A stretch of DNA of 7,817 nt from Promethearchaeia archaeon (GTDB lineage: Archaea; Asgardarchaeota; Lokiarchaeia; Sigyniarchaeales; SOKP01). The notes under the pieces are model-generated. The model did no database searches. It was not told the DNA's origin and saw only the letters and a list, made by a program, of their open reading frames with translations. Position numbers and translations under genes: made by a program. Below, piece after piece: positions 1 to 6,718 of the stretch. The DNA lies in assembly GCA_029856375.1 (NCBI GenBank), contig JAHQWX010000072.1, positions 1 to 7,817 of the forward strand, given 5' to 3'. Every line of letters starts with the position of its first letter. Positions within the stretch are counted from its first letter, which is position 1.

Positions 1-822
1 GACTTCTAAAGCTCGTCGCCTTCCTAATAATTTCGCCATCGCAATACCCGCTCTGATTGATGCAGGAATTTCAATGTCTATTTTATTTTTCCGAGTAGCT
101 TCAACAATTTGATAAACTAAATCTAGTTCAGCTTCGCTCACTGTGAAATTTTCGGGTAAATTAACTCGAATTATTTCGAGTTCAGTGGCTTTATCGGGAT
201 AGGTTAATTTTATCCACATTTTAATTCTATCCTTAAGCGCTTCACTAAGGCGATGTGTGCCCGCTAATTCTTCGGGATTCATTGCACAGATAAAAAAGAA
301 CTCATCTCTAGCTCTTACCCTTCCTAGGTGGGAAATTCCTATAGATTTTTCCTCAAGAGGCTCAAGTAAAGTATTTTGAGAATATTCGGTTGCTCTATTA
401 ATCTCGTTTGCTAAAAAAGTTCCCCCAGTTAACATTGCTTTTAATAATGACCCGGGATTAAACGCTTCTATGCAAAATCCTTTCTGTAATGTGAGGGCTG
501 GGTCAAAGCTGCCAATAAAATGTGATGGTTTGATTGATTCGTCCATTGTAAGCCAGTAAAAATTTGTATTTTTTTGTTCTATCGCCCTTTGTTGGGCGAA
601 ATATCTGCAGAGAATAGTTTTACCTACGCCTGGAGGCCCAACTAAAGCTGGAAATAATCCGGTAGCCTCAGCGTCTTTTAATAATTCGTAGGCTTTCTCG
701 TATTGCCCTTTTAGTACGATTTTAATATCTTCTAATTCATATTGTTGAGCCAAGTTCTCGTTTAATAATTCCTTAAAGCTATTCTGCTTGGAACCGGTAT
801 TGTCTTTTTTGGGATTTTCCAT
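1..822 (-). CDS. MoxR-type AAA+ ATPase, C-terminus cut by the window edge
   Basis: I translated this frame by hand: ATG at 822-820, then 274 codons without a stop to base 1. MoxR ATPases are AAA+ chaperone-like enzymes thought to remodel or activate partner proteins, often with a von Willebrand A-domain partner encoded next door. Visible motifs are Walker A GPPGVGKT (residues 62-69), a Walker B region TFLANE (135-140) running into INRA, sensor 1 at FICAMNP (N182), a candidate arginine finger in ALKDRI (R199), and sensor 2 in PASIRAGI (R257). The LLEPLEEKS stretch (152-160) is typical of the family. The Walker B Asp is Asn (codon 406-408, AAC), while the catalytic Glu is kept. There is no signal peptide or membrane segment, so it is cytosolic. 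MoxR proteins are usually about 300-350 residues, so only the end of the lid domain is missing. The substrate is unknown; any partner genes would lie off the left edge. Confidence 0.88.
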   Translation of the reverse strand, partial: MENPKKDNTGSKQNSFKELLNENLAQQYELEDIKIVLKGQYEKAYELLKDAEATGLFPALVGPPGVGKTILCRYFAQQRAIEQKNTNFYWLTMDESIKPSHFIGSFDPALTLQKGFCIEAFNPGSLLKAMLTGGTFLANEINRATEYSQNTLLEPLEEKSIGISHLGRVRARDEFFFICAMNPEELAGTHRLSEALKDRIKMWIKLTYPDKATELEIIRVNLPENFTVSEAELDLVYQIVEATRKNKIDIEIPASIRAGIAMAKLLGRRRALEV

Positions 823-953
823 TGTTAATACATTTTATTAGTATTTCTTTAATCTTAATATTATACATAAATTTTTATTAAGCTTTGAATCAATCTTATT
901 TTAAAGACTTTTATTTAACAAATTATAAGACTAAATTTTAACCACTGATTTAT
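823..953. promoter_or_regulatory. Divergent intergenic promoter region between the MoxR and MFS genes
   Basis: This gene-free stretch of very AT-rich DNA separates two divergent start codons, so both promoters must lie here or inside the genes. For the minus-strand ATPase, the best TATA-like string is TTTATGTATA, read on the minus strand at 871-862, 40-50 bases before its ATG. That would imply a leader of roughly 15-25 bases. I see no Shine-Dalgarno sequence before either start. The box for the plus-strand gene is listed separately. No convincing operator-like palindrome was found by eye. Confidence 0.45.
923..930 (+). promoter_or_regulatory. TATA-like box for the MFS transporter gene
   Basis: TTATAAGA is centred about 27 bases before the ATG at 954. 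That is the spacing expected when an archaeal transcript starts at or next to the start codon. The absence of any purine-rich ribosome-binding site before the ATG fits a leaderless mRNA. The string is short and the background is AT-rich, so the call rests on position more than on sequence. Confidence 0.4.
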
Positions 954-2294
954 ATGGAGACGAGAGGGCAAAATAAGTTTACCCTATTTTATTTGCTCTA
1001 TTTTATATTTTTAAATATAATCTTGACGACAGATGTAGGTTTTACAGCTCCATTAATTGCTAAAATCGCTCTTTATTTTGGAGTTGAGAGAATTTACGTA
1101 TCGTGGCTAATTTCCATAATGGCGATAGCGTCTGCGGCGTTTTTACCCGTATGGGGCGTAATTGCCGACATAGTTAATCGCGTGAAGTTAATTTTTATTA
1201 TTGTATTATCTGGTGCTTTTGTCAGTTTCTTGACGATCTTCACAATTTCTTTTCACGCAGATTTTTGGATATTTGGGGTGATGAGATTCTTAGCAGTTGT
1301 CATAAATGCCTCATTAGGACCAGCCGTGTTTTCCTTATTAGTTGATTTAGTTCCTTCGAAAAATAGAGGTGCTGTGATTGGTTGGATGGGAATAGCAGGA
1401 ACGGCTGCTGTAGGCTTAGGTTACATTGTGTCCGGAATAATACCACCATTAATATACGGATCTGACTTTCCTTTGGAATTCCCATTTTGGTTTGATTTTT
1501 TTGCTGGATTATTTTTTTGTGGATTGACATTTCGATTGAAAGAACCAAAAAGGGGTGGGACAGATGAGGGTTTAAGAGAATTATATGAGAAGGGAGAGAC
1601 ATACACTTATACGCTTACTTTCGATGGAGCTTTGGATTTTTTTAGAAATCCTTTAAATCGGAAAATGTTCGTTTTTCAGTTCTTAATATTCACAGTTAAT
1701 ACGATGTTGGGTACTTACTTCATTACTTTCTTAGAAGTACAACACGGAAGAGAACCAATGTTTGGAACGATATGGATGTTTATTATTTTTGGAATACAAT
1801 TGGTTGGACAAATATATTGGGGGGGTCAAGGCGATAAAAATTTTCGCGAGAAAAAAGATGGTCGCTTATTAACAATGATAAAGTCGTCAAGCATTGCGTT
1901 ATGTTTTTTAATTCCCGTTTTTCTAGTGCCATTTAATTTTAATGGAGGAGTTGGACTATTTTACTTATTTGCACTCATTTTGGCAATTGGATCTTTCTTT
2001 GGAGTAGGAGTCAATCCAAATTCAGGAGTGGTAGTAGCCGATCTTAATTTCCCAGAAGTGAGAGCCACAGTTAATTCCTTAATGTTTTTAGCTCACACTG
2101 CCGCACTCGCTATTTCCGCACCTTTATTTGTAACAATTGCAGAAAGCACTCCGTTGAATTATTCTGGGACTTATTTTATGTATATCTCAATCTGCCTTCC
2201 TTTAGCATTGTTAATATTGTTATCAATGAGGAAATCGATAATTCCTGGGATCGAGAAAATACAGGTGGAACTACAGAGGCGTACTGAATTTTAA
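954..2294 (+). CDS. Major facilitator superfamily (MFS) transporter
   Basis: This 446-residue protein has the length and hydrophobic pattern of a 12-helix MFS permease in the cytoplasmic membrane. Motif A, in the loop between helices 2 and 3, is readable as GVIADIVNRVK (residues 68-78). A degenerate second copy, GGQGDKNFREKKDGR (290-304), lies in the equivalent loop of the second half. DLVPSKNRGAVIGW (131-144) matches the conserved stretch between helices 4 and 5. A charged cytoplasmic loop at about 195-230 joins the two six-helix halves. The C-terminal half contains PEVRATVNSL (367-376), typical of the segment before helix 11. The start is the first ATG, with a TATA-like box 27 bases before it and no ribosome-binding site. 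The substrate cannot be read from the sequence; sugar, organic acid or drug export are all possible. The stop codon overlaps that of the convergent hydrolase gene. Confidence 0.88.
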   Translation: METRGQNKFTLFYLLYFIFLNIILTTDVGFTAPLIAKIALYFGVERIYVSWLISIMAIASAAFLPVWGVIADIVNRVKLIFIIVLSGAFVSFLTIFTISFHADFWIFGVMRFLAVVINASLGPAVFSLLVDLVPSKNRGAVIGWMGIAGTAAVGLGYIVSGIIPPLIYGSDFPLEFPFWFDFFAGLFFCGLTFRLKEPKRGGTDEGLRELYEKGETYTYTLTFDGALDFFRNPLNRKMFVFQFLIFTVNTMLGTYFITFLEVQHGREPMFGTIWMFIIFGIQLVGQIYWGGQGDKNFREKKDGRLLTMIKSSSIALCFLIPVFLVPFNFNGGVGLFYLFALILAIGSFFGVGVNPNSGVVVADLNFPEVRATVNSLMFLAHTAALAISAPLFVTIAESTPLNYSGTYFMYISICLPLALLILLSMRKSIIPGIEKIQVELQRRTEF

Positions 2295-3274
2295 TTAAGT
2301 AGGTGTTTTTTAATCTTGCCCATCGTCCATCCTAAGATCGTTCCTTGATGATGTAGAAAGCCGTGCCCTCCTTTTTCAAAGACTAGGCAATTCTCGTCTG
2401 GTAAATCCAACGCCTCCTTTAATTTTAAAAACGATTCGTAGTGAACGGCAGTATCGTCTTTGGTTTGAAGTAAATATACTCGGCTTCTCAGGCGTTTGTA
2501 TTTTGGGTCATTAAATTGATGGTAATTTAAGTTTGCTAAATCGTCTATGTCTAGCTTAATGAATTGACAAAATTTTTTAAACCACCAGGGAATTTTCTTT
2601 TTAATTTTTTCCATTTCTTCTTTATTTTCGATTAATCCGACAGCCTGTCCAATAATCAACTTAATTCTCTCGTCAGTAAAACCTCCGTATACAACCGTAA
2701 ACGCGCCAAGGCTCCCGCCAAAGAGTCCAATCTTGTCTGTTTTAATGTCCTCTCTAGAGATTGCATAATCAATCATTTTTTTCAAGGTTAAAATGGATCG
2801 GGTGGGGGATCGTATTTTTGATTCTGGGGTTGTTCCATGCGATTTTCCAACTTTCCCAGGGTGATCAAATAAAAAAGCTTTAACTCCAAACTTAACTAAC
2901 AACGATCCCATGCCATACAAATTCATGTGCTTCCCTCCACCGCCAGTAAGAAGGAATACCAAGGGTGTATTTTCGTTGAATTGATTGCGCGACAATAATT
3001 TACCATGAACATCAAAACCTAATTCATCAATGTATAATTTGATATTTTCAGTCAATAAGTCAGGAAATTCCGTTTCGATCTGTCCCCATATCGCTTGAAA
3101 AAAAGCACCAAGATTCCAAAAAAGGTAAGCCCACGCTATAAAGAAGAAAATCTGCCCAAGAAATCTTATAATATTTAAAACATTAGGATCAATTACAATT
3201 GGAAAAAAGACCGCCAATATAGTCGATATTATTGAAGGAACTAGTAAAACGAGAAAGATTAGTACTTTCTTCAT
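2291..3274 (-). CDS. Membrane-anchored alpha/beta hydrolase (serine hydrolase)
   Basis: I place the start at the ATG at 3274-3272, giving 327 residues beginning MKKVLIF. The frame opens further upstream to 3355, but those 27 residues would overlap the divergent promoter and the neighbouring gene. The N-terminus has two hydrophobic helices (about residues 4-27 and 33-62), so the enzyme is probably tethered to the membrane. The catalytic domain follows: an oxyanion-type LTGGGG (109-114), the strand and loop FLFDHPGKVGKSHG (134-147), the nucleophile elbow GGSLG with Ser188, a candidate acid at Asp273 or Asp274 in QTKDD, and the catalytic His304 in KGGHGF. All three triad positions are present and in order, so it should be active, most likely as an esterase, lipase-like enzyme or peptidase. 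The substrate is unknown. It runs convergent to the MFS gene, with the stop codons overlapping in a TTAA, and divergent from the large glycosidase-like gene. Confidence 0.85.
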   Translation of the reverse strand: MKKVLIFLVLLVPSIISTILAVFFPIVIDPNVLNIIRFLGQIFFFIAWAYLFWNLGAFFQAIWGQIETEFPDLLTENIKLYIDELGFDVHGKLLSRNQFNENTPLVFLLTGGGGKHMNLYGMGSLLVKFGVKAFLFDHPGKVGKSHGTTPESKIRSPTRSILTLKKMIDYAISREDIKTDKIGLFGGSLGAFTVVYGGFTDERIKLIIGQAVGLIENKEEMEKIKKKIPWWFKKFCQFIKLDIDDLANLNYHQFNDPKYKRLRSRVYLLQTKDDTAVHYESFLKLKEALDLPDENCLVFEKGGHGFLHHQGTILGWTMGKIKKHLLN

Positions 3275-3298
3275 ATTTATTAGTGAAATTATGTTATT

Positions 3299-3310
3299 AA
3301 AAATATTTTT
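3299..3310. promoter_or_regulatory. Palindromic AT box, probable shared TATA element of two divergent genes
   Basis: AAAAATATTTTT is a perfect palindrome centred between 3304 and 3305. It lies about 30.5 bases from the hydrolase ATG (3274, minus strand) and about 31.5 bases from the ATG at 3336 on the plus strand. A symmetric TATA-like element at this spacing could serve leaderless or nearly leaderless transcription in both directions. I see no separate boxes for the two genes in this short gap. The sequence is low-complexity, so the equal spacing is the main support. Confidence 0.4.
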
Positions 3311-3322
3311 GTAAAGGTGTGA

Positions 3323-3460
3323 ATAATTTCTAAGAATGAAGTAGAAACTAAGCATTTAAAAATCACTCTTGAACAAAAGGGCGGATTTGATTCTCAATTA
3401 ATAGAAATCAAGGATGGAACAAAGCACATTCCAATTCTTGGAAGCCATAATGGACAAGGA
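3323..3460 (+). other. In-frame N-terminal extension of the glycosidase-like gene, lacking a normal start codon
   Basis: The frame of the 3461 gene continues upstream without a stop to 3323, where a TGA at 3320-3322 closes it. The translation looks like real protein: from 3353 it reads HLKITLEQKGGFDSQLIEIK, then continues DGTKHIPILGSHNGQG into the annotated start. There is no in-frame ATG, GTG or TTG in this stretch. The nearest ATG, at 3336-3338, is in another frame and meets TAG after two codons (ATG AAG TAG). One extra base after it would give Met-Lys-Val-Glu-Thr joined to the main frame. The alternatives are an ATT (3326) or ATA (3323) start preceded by GGTG (3316-3319), or a sequencing error. 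I favour a lost base, because the promoter spacing points to the ATG at 3336. Confidence 0.55.
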
Positions 3461-5821
3461 GTGCTATCTTTCATTGATCGTGAAAAAATTTCTTTCAAAC
3501 CTATAGCATATAGGGATAAAGAAGGTAGCAAGATAACTTACGAATTTATTAACCTTAGCAGTTGCGTTAATTTGGAAATAGATGTTGTTAGAGAAGATTT
3601 AATTAATTTTAAATATTCGATAACAAGTAAAATTAAATTGAAATTAAGCAAACTAATCGCAAATTACGCGATTTTTTTGGGCGCCGAACCCGAGTTTACT
3701 TGGGTTCCTCATCTTCGTCCCAAAGAGAATTATGTTATGGGGGATCATGTTTTTCGCTCGCCAGCTATAATCTACAAGAAGGGAAAATACTCGTTTGCAT
3801 TTATTCCAGATATTAAACTCCTAGCGGAAAACAGACCATTTCAGACTATAATGGATCTAAATTTAAAATCAGTAAAATCTACTGGTTATCCCAATATTTA
3901 TTACGGTTTTGGCCGTTATAAGCCCGTCGAGCATATATTATTTCGTCATAATCCAAAAAAGAAACTGAAAATTAATGCGAACACGGAATTAGTTTTGGGA
4001 TACTATATTAAAATTTTTAATGGTTCCTCTATTGATGATGTTTTACAAGAGATAAATTCCTTTTTATGGGAGAACTTTGGTAGAGAATTATTGTATGAAA
4101 ATTGTAATCCTCAAGTTATTTCGTACGATAAATGTGTTGACGAGGGTTTTAAAGCAATTGTAGAGCGTCATAAAGTATGGGGCAATTTCAAGATTAACAA
4201 TAACGAGTGTGGTGGATTTTGGCACACCTCGTGGTTAGGTAGGAAGAAGACTAGAATAAGATTCGTGGATCCAAAGAAATTTAGCATAGAAAAACAGATG
4301 AAAAAGAATGCACAGAGATTAGTAACTCGAGAGACGAGGTTGAGCAGATTTATTATGTACTTTACTAATCGACCATTTTGGCTCAAACTTTTTGATAAAG
4401 TTACGCGTCGTTTCGCAATAATACAAAGACACGCGGAAATAATGAATAACGCGTGGTTTCTTAACATTAGGTCCGGTTACGCTTTTAGTTTTTTTGGAAG
4501 ATTGTGGAAAAATGAAGATTTGGTAGATAAGGGCAACCGAACCTTGAACACGGTTTTGAGCTTGCCTCGAACGAGAGGAATATTTCCATCAATGATACTA
4601 CCTACTTCAATTGATGGATCTGAATATTGCACAATTAACGGAATAAAGGCTTTTACATATGTCGACGACTTCAATACCGTTGACGCGTCGCTTAGCATGT
4701 ACTGGGCATTAAAATTTCACCAAGATTTTGAACCTAATGAAGATATAAAGGAAAAATCTAACGAGCTCTTTAAATTGATTGAAGAAATCCAGTTAAAAAA
4801 TGGAGCAATACCTGTGTTTATAAGCTTTGAATCGAACGGAAAAGAACCTTTGATAAGGGATATTTTAATTAATTCTGCGAGTTCTGGTGCCCCGTTAATG
4901 TTCTTAATGGAGTACTACAAAGTTTCAAAAAATAAAAAAATAATACCAGTAGCAAAAGAAATTGCTGAATACTTACAGCGCGAAATTATCCCAGAGAATA
5001 AATGGCACGATTTTGAGCCTTTTTTCTCGTGTACTCACCTTCCCTTAGATTATTACGACAATTACACGAAAAGTCATGTTATGAACGCTCTGTGTATTTA
5101 TTGGTGTGCTGAAGGTTTTAAAGAATTATACAAAATCACGCAAGAGAAGGATTATTTAAAAACGGGTGAGCGTGTATTATCGGTTTTATCACTTTTTCAG
5201 CAAGTGTGGAACATGCCCTATATCAGTTATAACACTTTTGGAGGTTTTTCTTCCCAAAATGCTGACGCGGAACTTTCAGATACGCGCCAAGCGTTGTTTT
5301 TACGCGTTTACATGGAATATTACTTAGAAACCGGTAAGAAGGAATATATGGAACGAGCGATTGCAGCGTTAAGAGCTTGTTGGGCTATGCAATTGGTTAG
5401 AGAACTCGAGGACCAATGTCCCGGTAACTTAAAGGGAATTAAAACCGTTGATGGTGTGGATAGAGGAAGTGTCACTGAGAATTATGGTCATTCAGGTTAT
5501 GATTTTCGAGTTCCAGGTTTTATGATGCTTGATTGGGGGGTTGGTTCTTCAGCTTCTGCAACGGCATATGTAAAAAAGCATTTTGGCGACCTATTTATAG
5601 ATTTTAAGGAGAAGATGGCTTGGGGTATTGATGGATTAATTGTCAGGAAATTTGATTATATAGATAAAAAAATCATAATTGATTATGAGAAAATTCCGGA
5701 TAAAAAATATATCTTGGTGAAAGCGAGAAATCCTCCAGACGAAAATTCAGAACTAATTATGAACAATGTGTCTATAGGGTTAAAAGGAAAGAAAAATTTT
5801 GAGAATGGTTTCATTATTTAA
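3461..5821 (+). CDS. Large glycosidase-like protein, probable six-hairpin (alpha/alpha)6 toroid
   Basis: This 786-residue frame is counted from the GTG at 3461. That codon is the first standard start but probably not the true one, since coding sequence continues upstream. Residues 1-190 are beta-rich (ANYAIFLG, WVPHLRPKENYVMGDHVFRS, YYGFGRYKP), as in an N-terminal beta-sandwich. From about 190 to 720 the sequence is helical, with aromatic and acidic loop motifs such as TYVDDFNTVDASLSMYWAL (399-417), HDFEPFFSCTHLPLDYYDNY (516-535), DTRQALFLRVYMEYY (607-621) and ENYGHSGYDFRVPG (673-686). This pattern recalls six-hairpin glycosidases and related lyases. Likely catalytic acids would be among D402, D403, D407, D530, D607 and E673, but I cannot assign them. 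A strongly basic segment at 261-317 carries few acidic residues and looks like an insertion. A short beta tail follows 725. There is no signal peptide, so it should be cytosolic. The family and substrate are not recognised; a role in carbohydrate breakdown is inferred from fold resemblance only. Confidence 0.72.
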   Translation: MLSFIDREKISFKPIAYRDKEGSKITYEFINLSSCVNLEIDVVREDLINFKYSITSKIKLKLSKLIANYAIFLGAEPEFTWVPHLRPKENYVMGDHVFRSPAIIYKKGKYSFAFIPDIKLLAENRPFQTIMDLNLKSVKSTGYPNIYYGFGRYKPVEHILFRHNPKKKLKINANTELVLGYYIKIFNGSSIDDVLQEINSFLWENFGRELLYENCNPQVISYDKCVDEGFKAIVERHKVWGNFKINNNECGGFWHTSWLGRKKTRIRFVDPKKFSIEKQMKKNAQRLVTRETRLSRFIMYFTNRPFWLKLFDKVTRRFAIIQRHAEIMNNAWFLNIRSGYAFSFFGRLWKNEDLVDKGNRTLNTVLSLPRTRGIFPSMILPTSIDGSEYCTINGIKAFTYVDDFNTVDASLSMYWALKFHQDFEPNEDIKEKSNELFKLIEEIQLKNGAIPVFISFESNGKEPLIRDILINSASSGAPLMFLMEYYKVSKNKKIIPVAKEIAEYLQREIIPENKWHDFEPFFSCTHLPLDYYDNYTKSHVMNALCIYWCAEGFKELYKITQEKDYLKTGERVLSVLSLFQQVWNMPYISYNTFGGFSSQNADAELSDTRQALFLRVYMEYYLETGKKEYMERAIAALRACWAMQLVRELEDQCPGNLKGIKTVDGVDRGSVTENYGHSGYDFRVPGFMMLDWGVGSSASATAYVKKHFGDLFIDFKEKMAWGIDGLIVRKFDYIDKKIIIDYEKIPDKKYILVKARNPPDENSELIMNNVSIGLKGKKNFENGFII

Positions 5822-5829
5822 TAACATCT

Positions 5830-5857
5830 AAACAAGAACGATTAAACAAGAAAAGAG
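5830..5857 (-). terminator. T-rich trailer and probable terminator of tRNA-Ala
   Basis: Read on the minus strand, the bases just past the tRNA 3' end contain TCTTTTCTTGTTT and then a second TCTTGTTT. This is an eight-base direct repeat at 5844-5851 and 5830-5837. Archaeal RNA polymerase often stops at short T-runs without a hairpin, so this is a reasonable terminator. It also separates the tRNA from the convergent large gene, which ends at 5821. Confidence 0.4.
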
Positions 5858-5929
5858 TGGACCTGGGGGGAATTGAACCCCCGACCTCTTGAATGCGAAT
5901 CAAGCGATCTTCCACTGATCTACAGGCCC
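5858..5929 (-). tRNA. tRNA-Ala, anticodon CGC
   Basis: On the minus strand this 72-base gene folds as a full cloverleaf. The acceptor stem GGGCCTG pairs with CAGGTCC. The D stem is GATC/GATC with loop AGTGGAA. The anticodon stem CTTGA/TCAAG encloses the loop TTCGCAT, giving anticodon CGC for the alanine codon GCG. There is a five-base variable loop, and the T stem GGGGG/CCCCC encloses TTCAATT. The acceptor stem contains a G3-U70 wobble pair, the classic identity element for alanyl-tRNA synthetase, and the discriminator base is A. The 3' CCA is not encoded and must be added by a nucleotidyltransferase. No intron is present. The 150 or so bases upstream, up to the gene starting at 6082, are AT-rich and contain no clear box that I would call with confidence. 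Confidence 0.97.
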
Positions 5930-6081
5930 TAATAATGTTCTTTTCTTATTTTCAATGTGTGATGATAAATAATACTACGGTATTTATGTTTAAATTATTA
6001 GAATTAATAAGTGTAAGAAAAATTAAATTTTTTATCAAAAATTGCGATTATTTTTACAACGACGTATTCTGAATTATCACT

Positions 6082-6549
6082 ATGATATCCGAATTAGAAA
6101 AATATCAAATTTATAAAAAGAGAGTAAGAAAATATATCTTATTTGATATAATACTGACCCCCATTGTTACTTTTTTAGCTAATTTCTTGCCTTCCATACT
6201 GAAGGATTATATTTTAGCGACATTTTTTTTATTTTTTGGAGTGGTTCCTTATTTAATCGGTCTCAATCTTACAATCGTTCATGTATTTTTGGTTTTTCGC
6301 TATAGTACGGATAGAAAGTATAAAAAAAATGTAAAGATATTTGGAATTGTTGAGCTTATTGCAGCTCCATTATTGGTTTTCCTCTATGTTGTTTTTAGTG
6401 ATACCTTATCAATATCGAATATTTTTAACGCTTTTTGTTTTACTTATTGGTTTGGATTTATAATACCTTACATTAACATGATTATAAACACTTTAATTCA
6501 TATATATTTAATTCAAACATCGAAAAAAGAGAATTACAACAATTTATGA
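6082..6549 (+). CDS. Small four-helix membrane protein of unknown function
   Basis: This 155-residue protein begins MISELEKYQIYKKRVRK, a short charged cytoplasmic N-terminus. Four hydrophobic segments follow, at roughly residues 18-40, 44-73, 84-105 and 115-145, and the protein ends in a polar lysine- and asparagine-rich tail. Positively charged loops (RYSTDRKYKKNVK at 73-85 and the two ends) suggest that both termini and the middle loop face the cytoplasm. There are no conserved cysteines, histidine clusters or nucleotide-binding motifs. I do not recognise a family. The start is the first ATG of the frame, with no ribosome-binding site and only a weak AT-rich promoter region before it. It is a single gene between the tRNA and valS, with 169 bases separating it from valS, so it is probably not co-transcribed with the synthetase. 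Confidence 0.7.
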   Translation: MISELEKYQIYKKRVRKYILFDIILTPIVTFLANFLPSILKDYILATFFLFFGVVPYLIGLNLTIVHVFLVFRYSTDRKYKKNVKIFGIVELIAAPLLVFLYVVFSDTLSISNIFNAFCFTYWFGFIIPYINMIINTLIHIYLIQTSKKENYNNL

Positions 6550-6612
6550 AAACTTCTGGGGCAATATCTAAATAGATTGCATGATTATAAGAATTAAACT
6601 TATTATAAAAAT

Positions 6613-6710
6613 ATTCAAATATAATTAATTATGTTGAAAAAATTAATTATTGAGATTCCATTCTCATAACTAAATATAAGAAATTAATTATATACAAGGC
6701 TTATTTGAAT
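6613..6710. repeat. Nested inverted repeats in front of valS
   Basis: Three perfect inverted repeats lie here. The outer pair is ATTCAAATA (6613-6621) and TATTTGAAT (6702-6710). Inside it, ATAATTAATT (6621-6630) faces AATTAATTAT (6641-6650) across a ten-base loop. Next, TGAGA (6651-6655) faces TCTCA (6662-6666). A further copy of AATTAATTAT sits at 6682-6691 and overlaps the probable TATA box of valS. The sequence is AT-rich, so some of this could be chance. The nesting and the copy at the promoter make an operator or a structured element possible. Confidence 0.4.
6688..6695 (+). promoter_or_regulatory. TATA-like box for valS
   Basis: TTATATAC is centred about 27 bases before the ATG at 6719, the spacing expected for a leaderless archaeal transcript. 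No ribosome-binding site precedes the ATG, which agrees. If transcription starts there, the inverted repeats upstream lie in DNA and not in the mRNA. They would then act as protein-binding sites and not as a riboswitch. Confidence 0.45.
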
Positions 6711-6718
6711 TAGAAATA

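Noticed and set aside
1300..1606. Minus-strand open frames within the MFS transporter gene
   Set aside because: They are shadows of the transporter frame, with no promoter and no domain signal.
3275..3355. Upstream extension of the alpha/beta hydrolase to a start at 3355 (27 more residues)
   Set aside because: It would cover the divergent promoter and overlap the neighbouring gene. The internal ATG at 3274 is followed by an ordinary membrane-anchor sequence and has an AT box at the right distance.
4168..4698. Minus-strand open frames within the large glycosidase-like gene
   Set aside because: They lie wholly opposite a well-supported coding frame and show no recognisable protein features of their own.
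5858..5929. Possible integration site for a mobile element at the tRNA gene
   Set aside because: No integrase gene and no duplicated tRNA 3' end are visible on either side within the window.
6561..6580. Imperfect hairpin just after the small membrane protein gene, GCAAT pairing with ATTGC
   Set aside because: The stem is short and bulged and is not followed by a T-run, so I do not call it a terminator.
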